From Ascaris suum (Eukaryota > Nematoda > Chromadorea > Rhabditida > Ascarididae), in the NCBI GenBank assembly GCA_013433145.1, contig CM024171.1, positions 13,221,358-13,285,357 of the forward strand: a DNA stretch of 64,000 bases, given 5' to 3'. A model generated the notes under the pieces. It was not told the DNA's origin. It made no database searches and was given only the letters and a program-made list of their open reading frames with translations. Of this stretch, positions 23,401 through 34,499 are shown piece after piece. The position numbers were made by a program, and so were the translations under genes. Numbering within the stretch: the first letter of the stretch is position 1; every line of letters starts with the position of its first letter.

Positions 23401-26400
23401 GCTGCGAAATAAGTTATGCACTCAGAATGATAACCAGAAGCAAACGCTAGCAAAGACACATGAATATCTGCGTTTTATTTTTCAGTTACTTTTTATCGAT
23501 CTAATGTTTGGCAGTGGCAAATTCACCACAGAAGAGGCCTTGCAGTGTATAGTCGCCGCTAAGACAAGTTCAGTATAAAGCAATACACTCATAGCAACTC
23601 CAATGACGCATTGCTATCTTTCGCTATGATCCTATCTTAGGCAAGCAAGTGTCTTTCATTACTTACCTATCAGCGCTATCAATCATATCAGTATTACCTG
23701 TCACTTTGATGGGATTTGAGAAACAATGGGATACAAAGAAGAGATTTTGTCATTACAGCGTAGTTGACAACATACGTTTTGCTGTTTTGCTGCCAAGTCG
23801 ATAACAGCAGCCGTACCCATACTGAACCCAATAAGAATAACGTCAGTTTCGAGTATGCCAAGATTCTTTAACATATACCTACAAAAGTTCGTTCCATCTG
23901 GACAGCATTACTGCTGTGGTATTTTCAGACTACAGGATGAAAGAAAGAAATCACTTACGGGGTCATTAAAAATGCCCCTCTGTACACAGCATGATTCAGA
24001 TGTAGGAACCATCTTTGTTGTTCTGATTGCTATGTAGAATGCATCAACTACGTTTTTTGTTACCCTTCGGCAACACCCACCTTTCCTATATCGTTCATCT
24101 GACTGCTACTGCTTTCTCATCATTTGTTTTTGACAGCAACAGTCGCTAGACTTATCACGCATGTGTTATGCTCTGTAATACCATTAGCTATCAGAAGCGG
24201 TTACCTCTTGTATAGGGATAAAAGCTTAAGCGTCTCTTCGATTGTTACCTCAAGGAGTGATGACTTCATATTTAGAAAATGCGGTTATCGTTGGACATGG
24301 TATCTAACTGGCAAAGCTTTTGAATGTGCACGCTGGCGGGAGGAAAACAAGGAAGCGGGAGCGTCGGGCCAGATGGTGATCACACTAGCAAAACAGTGAG
24401 AGAAAAGAAAGGTAGAGGCTGACTGAAGTAAACAAGCAGCTAAGCAGCATTATCCAGGCTGTGAATGCTGTGGGAGCTCTTTCAACGCCGAATTTCTGCA
24501 CTGAGGGTTTGGAGGCGAGAGAGGAAGAGGAGAACTAAGGAGTGGAAGAGAAAAATCAGGGAGTTTGTTCGCCTAGCTTCCTTTTCAGGATTCTTGTCTC
24601 GGTTGTGCTGGGATTCAAGGAGGATTAATCCAAAGGTTTTTTAATACTTATCGACGCTTTGTGTACATGAAAAGGAGGGAACATTTAGAGACGTTCGCTA
24701 CCTTGACAGAAACACGAACCGAACAACATTTTATAGGACCAATGATGTTTTTGCGTGGACCATGTCGCTTAAAGATACCGTCGGTAGCTGCAAGAAAACA
24801 ATGTCAATTCAGTTCTCGTAATCTCAGCGGTCCCTTCCTTTCGAGGCAAAGGCAGATTCTCTTCACTCATAACCTTATTAATATCACTGCTGGGAACGAA
24901 GAGCATGAGGGCGCCATCGCATCCTGGGGTGAAGTAGACTTTACACCGATGCAGCGCAATATGGAGACGCAGTGTGAAATAGCCCAGTCTGGCTGACGTG
25001 ACATGGTAGCGAACTCCGATAGATAAAGGGCTTCACCCACTTTTATACCGAATTTTATGTAAAGCCTAGTCAAGTACGCAAATGCATGAACACAAGTCTA
25101 TTTCTCAATACGCAAACTACACACCTATATACAGCATCAATGTTTTCGTAGATGGTCTCTTCGTTTGAACGCCCAGTGCTAACTCCGAATCCACTATAAT
25201 CGAATGCCATCATGTCGCACCTCAAAAAGTCGGCAATGTCCACCTAAAATATCGCACAATCGGTATCAATTTGAGACGTTTGAGTAGTATTTTTCAATCT
25301 GTTTTGTTAGTCTCGTTCGCCCCAGTAGCACGTATTCTTTCTGGCAGTCCTTTTCATGCAAATATAAAGGCTGTGTGCAACAAAACAAGAGCATTTTTGT
25401 TCTCCTTCTTGCGCGCCATATTAATGCAGAACGGACTATAAAGAAGCAAAGTAGACGTGGATTGTGAACAATCTGATTTGCGCTGTTTCTGCTCTCGAAT
25501 TTATCGTTTTCTTTCAATCTATTATGCCACTTTCCCGAAAATAACCTTGTTGATTTCTTCAGCGTCTTATGATGTCTGTGAGCGTTGACGGGGATTTGTC
25601 TTTTGAGTCTTTCAAGAGCGTTCTAAGAACCGTTTCCTCAAAGTGCCGAGTGCCGAGTAAGGGAACGGAAATCAAGGTGAGCCTTCCCTCGCCAGCAACC
25701 GCAAAATGGAGCTCATCCTTTGCTATACTAGGGAAGCAATGATGGCCTCTTAGCTATTGAAACGAAAGCTGAAGCTGAGTCGGCAGGTACAGGCGGGAAC
25801 AGATCACGTGTTGCGATGCACTCAAAGATGTACGCTCTTCCTCACCCTCTCCTTCTCCCCCCCCCCCCCCCCCTCCCTCCTCCCAACTTACAACGTTTAG
25901 AAGATAATCTTAGAATGGTTGAGCGGTTGCGGGCATGAGGAGAGTGATCACGTGACTGTAATATCCAGAGAGTTCGTTGAGCAATCGTCGTTGTCGCTCT
26001 TTCGTTTTGTTTCGCTTTGTTTTTTGTATATGCAAGGCGTTTTTTTTTTTCGATTTTCAATGCGTATTTATAAACTGATGAGACGAATGCGAAAACTTTC
26101 CAAATTTCAAATGAATGGATTCATATCGAACAGGTGGAAGATGCCCTTCTCAAAAGCCATTCTAAGATTATCTTCTAGGCTTAGGGTTTCCTGCTCCATT
26201 GGTATTATCCTCAGTACGTTATGCGCTTCTTGTCTTTACGTTCAGCATGCTAAAAGAACGCTGCTCTCGGTATATTTTACTTTCATATTATTTGCTTTCA
26301 TTGAGAAATTGATGGGCACTTACTAAACTTTTCAGAACTTCAAGCATCTCTAACTGCGCATCTCCATGCATACGTTCGCCTTCTTGTGGGATCTTTCCAA

Positions 26401-26899
26401 GGCACAGCATATTTGCGGCTTTCCTATTCCGTGAAGAAAATCTCAGATTTCCAAACCTCTTGGAAGTGAATGGAAGTAAATGCATCTCTCGCTTACCAAA
26501 CGCCTTTGTTTTTTGGCACGATCCCATAGTGTTTTTGATTCAAATAAATCCGCGATTCTACAATTTTGCACTGGTTGACAATCAAAATCAATGCTTGTCC
26601 AACCATGACAGCTAAATTATTCAATCAGAGGCATGAAACAAATGAGTAATTTATAGGCACCGGGATGCTTTTATGGACCCCGTCACAGTTTTTTTGCAAA
26701 TGACATAACAGAGGTGTAGAAATGCAAATGTATATCTTGCCAGATTCGGATCTGTGATCATGCACGATCCAAGGTCGGAACTATTTGGTTGTGCAAAAAG
26801 AATTACGCAAGGAGATGACATCCGTAGACGATGTGAATATTCGCAAGTGATGTACACTGCCATCAACCAATCATCCCGACGTGTCCGAATATAATGCAT
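20415..26899 (-). CDS. ABHD17-like alpha/beta-hydrolase (serine hydrolase), partial, 5 exons
   Basis: Five phase-matched minus exons: 26741-26899, 25125-25243, 23776-23878, 22112-22212 and 20415-20562 (about 210 residues). The order of motifs is that of the ABHD17/FAM108 family of depalmitoylase-like hydrolases. Visible are VILFAQPNSSDLGSC (where vertebrate members have SHGNA), MAFDYSGFGVSTGRS, the nucleophile elbow GFSMG (Ser about residue 112), LILIAPFTSILRV, HGRCDSIV (catalytic Asp about 180) and ATHQ (catalytic His about 209). The triad is complete, so an active enzyme is likely, probably acting on acylated membrane proteins by family inference. The first located exon begins after CTTTCTCTCAG, so the N-terminal exons lie upstream, and the C-terminal exon is not found. 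The intron after 26741 starts with GC (GCAAGA), a GC-AG intron needed to keep DPNL|VDIADF in register. Confidence 0.85.
21258..21626 (+). CDS. small open frame in a hydrolase intron, probably chance
   Basis: A 122-codon plus-strand frame lies within the intron between 22112 and 20562 of the minus-strand hydrolase. Its middle (NRYPSEADPDYVKESAPDSD) looks protein-like, but there is no recognised motif, promoter or splice context. It could be an intronic gene or an exon of an overlapping gene; I think chance is more likely. Confidence 0.15.
   Translation: MSRLRFKFFTLTGYFWLLNRSEIGGNRYPSEADPDYVKESAPDSDTLAIIHKATFSFERRPVLFGNYELSESHPTVLRKFSACCHDSTHSFSLLKHVVCCIIYDEYVALLSSKNPFLELSKM
25857..25873. repeat. 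C17 homopolymer tract
   Basis: Seventeen consecutive C in a CT-rich patch within a hydrolase intron (26740-25244). It reads as poly-G on the transcribed sense strand of that gene. Confidence 0.9.
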
Positions 26900-26920
26900 C
26901 TGAGAGAAAGTACATCATAG

Positions 26921-26998
26921 AGAATGCTACGCACAGTAAAAATGGTTTTCCGTTTAAAAATGGTTTTTTCCGTTGCATGGAGAATGCTACGCATAGTA
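26921..26998. repeat. short tandem duplication (60-bp period)
   Basis: AGAATGCTACGCACAGTAA at 26921-26939 recurs with one change at 26981-26999. Between them a shorter AAAATGGTTTT-CCGTT motif occurs twice. It lies just upstream of the first located hydrolase exon. Confidence 0.6.
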
Positions 26999-27005
26999 AG
27001 GGATA

Positions 27006-30000
27006 GCTCCTCGAGTATGGTAAGGGATGTATTTTAGCATCCTGTTAGTGAGATCTCTCCATTGGCTTGTAGCTGTAAGGAGCAACGCCTAATTAACCTG
27101 CTCTAAGTGGGAGAGAAGTTTGGTCTCTGTTACAGGAAGGTAGATGTGTAACCAAAGTCATATGTGCTTGCGAACCGTCGAAGCTCAGACGTCACTACGA
27201 CCTCAAGTCAGCAATGATCTTTTCCTGGCTCCTGTGAAAGCATATTGAAGCTCACTGTCAGCTCTGGAGAATAACTCCCGCGAGAGAGAAGTCACTGAGA
27301 AGTCAAAGAAAAGCACTTCTAGAATAGATCCAAAACTTGAAGCGTCAATAGGAATACTGGCTTGGCTTGACAGTCCGCCGAATCCATCGATTTTCAACAA
27401 GTTTCGCCCGGCTGCCTTCTCCAGACGATTGAGTGAGGCTGCCGTGCAGGTGGTAGGTAGATTGGGGCACATGTATAACGGAGAGATGACACTCTAACAC
27501 TGCGCTTTACAAGCATGAATTTGAGGGAATCGAATAAACAGCCGACTAGTTCCTGCTTAATTACGTTGAAAGCTTCTGTCAACTACCTTCATTCTTTCCA
27601 GTTGATCGAAAACCTCCGAGTTCTCGAAGCTTGGCAAAAGCAACTGAGGTATGAAGAAAACAACGTCGTTACTTTGGTTAGCCACTTTAGCGCTACGAAT
27701 ACGTTTGAGCTTACCACCCTGAAATAGTTTTTTTCTTTATTATTACAACTGTTGTTATTAGACAACAATGCTTCAGTAGTGTCAGCCATTATGCCACTTC
27801 CCATTCACCGACCATTGCAATATCAACTCCACTGAGCTGTGCACAATACTTTTGTCTCATCACAAAACTGCTCATTCAGCACATGTCTCAGCAACCGCCA
27901 CTTTCGACATTAGCGCATCATAAGCCTCCCTCTTATTCCATTTCAAGTTCCTCCGCGCCATAAAATCCCCCTCCCCCCAATTATTAGTGATTCTTGAAAA
28001 TTTGGGAAATGTTAAAAGAATCCCCAACTATACGTCCCTCGCCGATCAACTGATACTCCTCTCGAAGGTGGCAAAACACTACAGGGTGGGGCGGTAGTTC
28101 CTGTCTTTCTCTAACGCTGCCATGTCTGCAACATACCTCCACCTCGCTTACAGGGTGGGAACAATTGGAAATTTCGTCTTTAGTTGTGCGCGTTGTGAGA
28201 TTTCTTCTTTCTCTATTGTTACTGCTTTTACCCTTTCACATTCCTCCCCTCGTCAAAGAAACCTAAGGAGCGTTTAAGCGTGGAAACCGGTAGACATGAT
28301 TTTGCAATACAATCATTTCAGCAGCATAGATCGGCTCAGCTTCCTTAGTGGTCCTCATAATAGGAAAGGCAGGCACAACGCAACCCTACTTGAGAGATAG
28401 CACCAAGGTTGTAACTTCAATAGTGCTGTATCAACAATGGGCCGAATCGTCTGTATGAGCGAAATGTGCTTTCAAGATTTTGTAGAATAAACTTATATGT
28501 TTCCAAATTTCGGCGCATGTAAAGCTCGCATTTTTAGCGACAAACTCTTCAGTAGAGCAGAATTGAGATCAATAAGTGCAATAAAAGCAATATTTTATGA
28601 ATAGACAAAATCAATTTAATTTTAGAGGTAGAATGAACACTTTAGAGGTAAAATTATGTAAACTGCATTCCATTTCGTGAATACAATTTCGCATTCTTCT
28701 AAATAAAATGTCACTGTCCCACCTAATACTGTTGAATTAATTATCACGTAAATAGATGTTAGCTTGATCTAGCTTCGTCTCACTCATGCCTCCATGCTGC
28801 ATGATCGGTTCCTCCATAAAGATTAGAGCTAAAAGAAATAGGATGGAATAAACCAAGAATAAATGACTATCCATTTCAGCCTTTCAGAACCAAAGCTGAG
28901 GTGGTGTCATTACTGGGATTATTTTGGTTGTTCAAAGTATAATCGAAAGAATTCGAGAATTACATGGCGCTTTCTCCTTAGTGACTTTATTTTAAAGAAA
29001 ATTCTTCCACATACATCACAGCACGCATTTTTCTTAACTTTCCATTGTTTGTGGCAACAGCTCATAGCACTCCGTTGATGGAGCCAACGGCTGGTTTTTG
29101 AGTAGATGATTTTCCAGAAGTATTTTCTTGGCACTTATGCTTCATCTTCTCGCCACCACTTTGATCTCAGAGGGATAGCCTCCAAATCCTTCTTTTTTTT
29201 TACGCGCAACTTATGGCTTCCATGGGCACTATGAGTGGTTCTCGAAACGAGAAAAAAAAGGGGCATCCTTGGAACAGTTGCAATGTTACCGAAACTAGGA
29301 AAAAGCAATAGAAATTCCAGGCAAGTCCATAATTTAAATACTTTCATCACTGCACTCCGCGTATTTGCTCTCAGACTTACATCTTTTTCTCTCCAGATTG
29401 TTAAATTAGGCCATACGCATCCTTAATATGCTCATTTCATAGGCGTCGTATGATTTTATATTACAATCATTACGTTCACCACAAAGTCGATAAATAAATT
29501 TTTTTTCCCCATTGTATTTCTTCAAAAGTGTCCTCATATCCCGCAACTCGATAAGCGGTAAAGATTCTGGCAAATCTGACTTTCGTGGGCTGTTACTTGG
29601 TAATGCCAAATTAGTGTATGAATTTATGGGCAAGTATGTGAGAATGAACTTCTGGCGAAATGTGTGCAAAAAGAAGAAACTAATCCTTTTGGAAGGTATC
29701 CGTGGTGATATAAAATGCATTGAATATAATAGTACGTAAATGTTAAAGGGCTCAGTATTTTTTTTTAAATATTGGATTGCTATATTTATACCAAGTTCGG
29801 TGACAAGAACAGGTATTCTACGCTTTACTTCGGTAAAGCGAACCGTACACTAGTGCAGATGAATTCAGAAATTGCTTTCATTACAAACCTAGGTACGTTG
29901 TGACAATTTTACATTTTTGCAAAAAAACTGGCATGTCGCTCGGTTACCCACAATAAAATTTTGAAGGATCGGATCACTATAGTTCCTTTACATCTTTCGA

Positions 30001-32829
30001 AAGCATAGCTGAATTGAGTTAAGTTTGCGTTCCACAACTAGATATCATGCATGTCTAGCTGAATAGGGAAAATGAAGTGAATGCATCCTTCTATAAGAAG
30101 CAATATAGTACGCAAATCAAAAGCAGTGGCTTCAAAACACAACACCATAAAATGTCGCATATGATAAGAACGCACCTCTTCTCCAATCAGGAAGTAATAA
30201 TGACATCGTTTTGGTGGATGGAATACGGCCTTTTGGATCACAAATTTAGGCACCGGTGGGCATGCTATATAAACTATTTTTGCGGTCCATTTAAATATAT
30301 TTACCGTTTTCTTCCAACGTTCCTTTAGCCTAGACGTCAAACTGTTTGAATTCAAATCCTGAAATCGGCAACGGAATTCGTAATATTTTACACTCAAAGA
30401 AAGAAGATAGGCATTGCGTAAATCCAGTCATTTTAAGAGCAGTACCATCCACGTCCAGGAAAAGACTATGAAAATGATTGTTGCATGTGGACATGTGGAT
30501 GATGACCGAAATCGAATTCCTCGAAAGTTATGAGCCGTAAAGTTCTCATTTACTTCTCTTCTCGATCGAAGTTCGATCATTATCGATGAAATGATCAAAA
30601 AGGTTGTATGCTTTGAGCAAAGAACAATTTTTATGGATGATACCTTCCATATCACAAATTATATTTTTCGAAGATAAAGAAAGAATATCATATTCCATCG
30701 TTTAGACACGTAAATATGGGAGCAGTAAATAAGCTGGTTTTTGAAATGGTGTGCGGAATATAATATACATAAATTTGGGAATAAACTAAGATAGTAAATA
30801 TGGGAATAAATAGCTTTAACACAATCAAAACACGCAGAAATATAGAAAATAGAACATAGCATATGAATGTTGCGCGAAAGACAATTGAAGGCAATCGGAA
30901 TAGTGCACAAGAGAAGGATGAAAACTAACAGATGGAAATAATGGAGGTGAAGGAGAAGAAAAGAGACATTTCTTTCTCGGGAAGTTTGCTTCGACCACGA
31001 TGAGAATCTCTTCTATGAATGTGGATGAGTCGTGCAACCATTACGTATTCTTCTTCGAGTATTTAAAGGTTTTTGAATATTACATATAACTAATCGTGTC
31101 AGAAACAGATTCAATTTGTTGCAGTGAGGAGCATCCAATCGCGCCTACAGAGAAGGGAAAAAATTGCGACAAGGAACACCAACAACACAAACTGGTTTGT
31201 TTCTTTAGTGAATATTTCGCTGTACATTGTGCATATCACATGTTTTGCTCCACAGTTTTTGACAACACCGTAAAATGTAGTGTATGCGTTGTGGAATGAA
31301 TCCCTCTCTCCTATAACTTATTTAAAGCCGCGGAAATATAGTTTGATAATGCTTCAGAAACTGGGATTGAATTATGCTTGAAAGATGTTGCAGTTTGGAA
31401 ACTGGCGGGGATGGGGCGATAAATCTGTGAACTATAAATCTGCTTTTCCATGCCTTCGAGGATTTTTATCGCCTGTCATCTAGGAAAAAACCATGTCATC
31501 CGAAAATAAACCAGCGTCGCAGAAAGACCAAGAGTATTCGATGCAATTTATCATAACATTCTCTTTTACCCAGAAGAAAGAGACATCCCCTCTGTCCTCT
31601 TTATTCCTTGAAAAGGAATGTCGCCTCTGTGTTCTATTTCATCGTCGGAAAAGATTTTCGGAGTGGTTCATTGATTTCGAAATGAAGGTAGTGCGCCGTA
31701 AAGCGGTAAGCTTCGATATGCAACAATCAACCTGTACGCAGTTGGATATGCAAGAATGGATGTTTTCGCAATAATCCACATGATCTGAGATTCGAAGAAC
31801 TCGCTTATGCAATGATGGTTCATTCGAGGCTCGAGGAACTAGTGACAACTACACGTAGTTACTTGATATTGATTTCTTCTCAAACGTATAGCGGCGAACG
31901 CGAGAACATGACACCACTAAGTACTAAAAGCAGGCATCAATCTTCAGCAACCCGCTGGTAAATGCTAAACAGTTCTAATGAAGTTGTGGGAAATAAGTCA
32001 GTCGACAACATGAAATCAAAAGTTCGATCTTCACACTATTCCAGACCACCTCCAACGTCGATGGAATTTTGTAAGAAGCGGCATCACCGAAATCCGGAAG
32101 TGCGGTTCCAGATCTGCGCTTCGATATTGCTTTTCAAAGTCCATGCCGTTTTCGGATTAAAACATTGATAAGAAGTTGGTAAGACGTCGAACTAAACGTT
32201 GGTAAGAAGAGGCATCTGCTGCAACGAACCTTCTCCTTAAGCTGATTCCATCGACAGTTGGTTGTGTAGTTTATTCAATTTGGTGCTTCGAAATCTCTCG
32301 CATTTCGACTTCGTTTTCATGAAAGAAGGTCACTATATACCCGTTGTTTTTTTGCCAGCCACCATTACTATTCGATTCAGCGTTCCCTCCTTGGAAGTCT
32401 ATGCGATCGATTTCTTCGTGATTCTTCGTACTCTTTCCTTGACCGTTGCAGTTAATATCATTAGGTGTCTTGTGGTATTGGCCACGTCTTCGGTCTCTTT
32501 ATGCATACACAACTCGTGCATAGAGCTGCAGGACTTCTGCTTGCCGCTTCTCGTCGGTGGTGAAATATTTTGAAGTGCTATTTTCGCGCAGTATGAAGTG
32601 CACCTACAGTCTCGACGGACGTTCGAGCACTGATGAGCCAAAAACACATACTGGTTAACACAAGATATACCACTGCGCCATATAATATGGTAAAATGAGC
32701 TCATGTCTATATAAGCTTTATTTCAACACCTTTTGTAACTAACTGTCGATTCGCGATTGTCGTGAGACTGTATTTCACCTTGACCGTGTTAGATTTACTC
32801 AGTAAACATTTGGAAGTACCGCATGGATA
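27006..32829. other. no confident gene
   Basis: The N-terminal exons of the hydrolase are expected in the first part of this stretch but were not identified. Open frames exist at 27203-27472 (-), 29406-29739 (both strands), 30038-30397 (-) and 32399-32704 (-), but none has a recognised motif together with matching splice phase. The region near 30660-30900 is very AT-rich. Confidence 0.3.
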
Positions 32830-34031
32830 TTAAGCTTCAGAACATGAAAGGAAATGCGACAGCTCGTTGAACTTACTGCAATTGTCTGCGTGAGTGTTGA
32901 TTTGGATTTTTCGATTTCCTCGTTGGTTACATTTATTTGTTCATTATCATATGCACCTGAAATAAAGATGTGGTCGACCGATTGTAATTCTGAAAATGAC
33001 ATAAAGATGCATAGAAGGATATTTGAGCGTTGAGATATGTACTTCAAGCCTCGTTTTAACTGTAAGCTTCTACCATTCAGCTCCTTACGTGAGTCTGACA
33101 GTTGCATTCCAATGGGGCATTCATTGAATTCACGACTCATGTCATCATTTTGCCATTTTCAGGGAATTAGGTGTCTTGCTACCACTTATAAAGCAGGGTT
33201 TATAAGCACTTTCTGCGATTAGAGACTTATATTATTGTGCATGATGTTCAAATATCTCAGTGAGAAACTTACATATGGACGAAATAAATTGTCACTTATT
33301 AGTAGCAAAAGTGGTGAAAGGAAGGGAAATGACTCTCTAGTTAAATTTGAAGAATTCATGGCTGACATAATTTAATGGAAGCGTGAATACGAAACACCAA
33401 AACTACGGATACAAACTCTGCCCTTCGTGGCGTTGTTTTGCTACCTATGAAACGCGGCATACCAGCCGTAATCTCGAAATTTACATTGGTAAAAGCATAT
33501 GTAGATGCGTGTTTATGGTAATACTCTGATAGATATTCTGCACATGTAACAGTACTTGTCAATGAAACACTTCCGAGAGTAAACTTGACAATGAGAACAT
33601 TTTGTATTTGGACCAAGGTCTCAAGAACGAATGTTGAGGGACAGATGTAATGTCAAGCATAAATAAGCGTTACACTGACGATGCTTATGCAGTGCTCGAT
33701 GTTCACGAGTTCCTTTCCATAAGCGACTGAAATTGACAAAGAGATGTTCAGGTATATGGTTTTTGGGTTGTTCATTAAAATGAGAAACTTATATTTTTTC
33801 ATGAGATTTTTGTACATCATGAAACTTACATTTCATGTACAGATACATTGTACACAGTACATCATGAAATGAGAAACTTACATTCAGAAACTGAAGGAAA
33901 GTTTCATAACGAAACAAACCGATGGCGGCCAAATCACATACTGGTGTGTTGGCATGTTCCGGCAATATGAGCACCACGTCCTCTGCTGAGTTCTCTTCTT
34001 TCCGCTTGTCACCGCACGCATATGATTTCAC
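32830..34031 (-). CDS. unidentified protein, C-terminal part (4 exons)
   Basis: Four minus-strand exons join in phase: 33882-34031, 33485-33537, 32957-32989 and 32830-32875 ending in TAA, about 93 residues. The reading includes KSYACGDKRKEENSAEDVVL, then ILPEHANTPVCDLAAIGLFR, THLHMLLP and TIGRPHLYFS, ending KFNELSHFLSCSEA. Splice sites fit nematode consensus (ATTTTAG, TGTGCAG, TTTTCAG and TTGCAG acceptors; GTAAGT and GTAAAT donors). I do not recognise the family. The first exon here enters in phase 0, so more exons lie upstream; the segment at 34354-34492 is a candidate. An alternative reading through 32880-32980 (SVDHIFISGAYDNEQINVTN) would use different sites and is a competing model. Confidence 0.5.
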
Positions 34032-34326
34032 CTAAAATATTGTAAGTGAATTTTTTTCGTGCATATCGGAACAACCTAGTTACGTTTATTTTTTTCGAAA
34101 CTCCTTCATCTGACCGCATCAACAAAAAAAAAATCTATTTTTCGGCCTTTGGTAAATCTGAGCTAGATCAATCTCTTCCATTAATCTACGAAGCTCGAAT
34201 CCGATCGCATCGAACTCTGTCACACATATTTTTTCCGAACAAACCGAAGGATTTTCGAAAAGTACGCTGGCGTGGCGTAGGGTTCACCATACCTAGACGA
34301 GTTCTTGGGACATATAGTGGGTGGGA

Positions 34327-34338
34327 GGGGGGGGGGGG
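34327..34338. repeat. G12 homopolymer tract
   Basis: Twelve consecutive G on the plus strand, next to the exon candidate at 34354. Confidence 0.9.
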
Positions 34339-34353
34339 TAATAAGCTTCCTCC

Positions 34354-34492
34354 ACTCGCTGAGAAATGTCGTCTGGTCTGGAACACTTCCAAATTTTTCT
34401 TTCAGTGAGGACAGCGATGTTGAAAACAGGGTGTGCGGTATTTCGTCAACTTCGTCAGAGGATTTGACAAGCAGAATTTGAGTGCCCAAACG
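34354..34492 (-). CDS. possible upstream exon of the unidentified gene
   Basis: After CCAGATAG a minus-strand frame reads LGTQILLVKSSDEVDEIPHT and then LFSTSLSSLKEKFGSVPDQT, good protein-like sequence. It enters in phase 0. The 3' end is unclear because the frame runs into the G12/C12 tract at 34327; a donor at GGAA|GTGTTC or beyond the tract would each leave an unmatched phase with the next exon. Confidence 0.3.
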
Positions 34493-34499
34493 CTATCTG

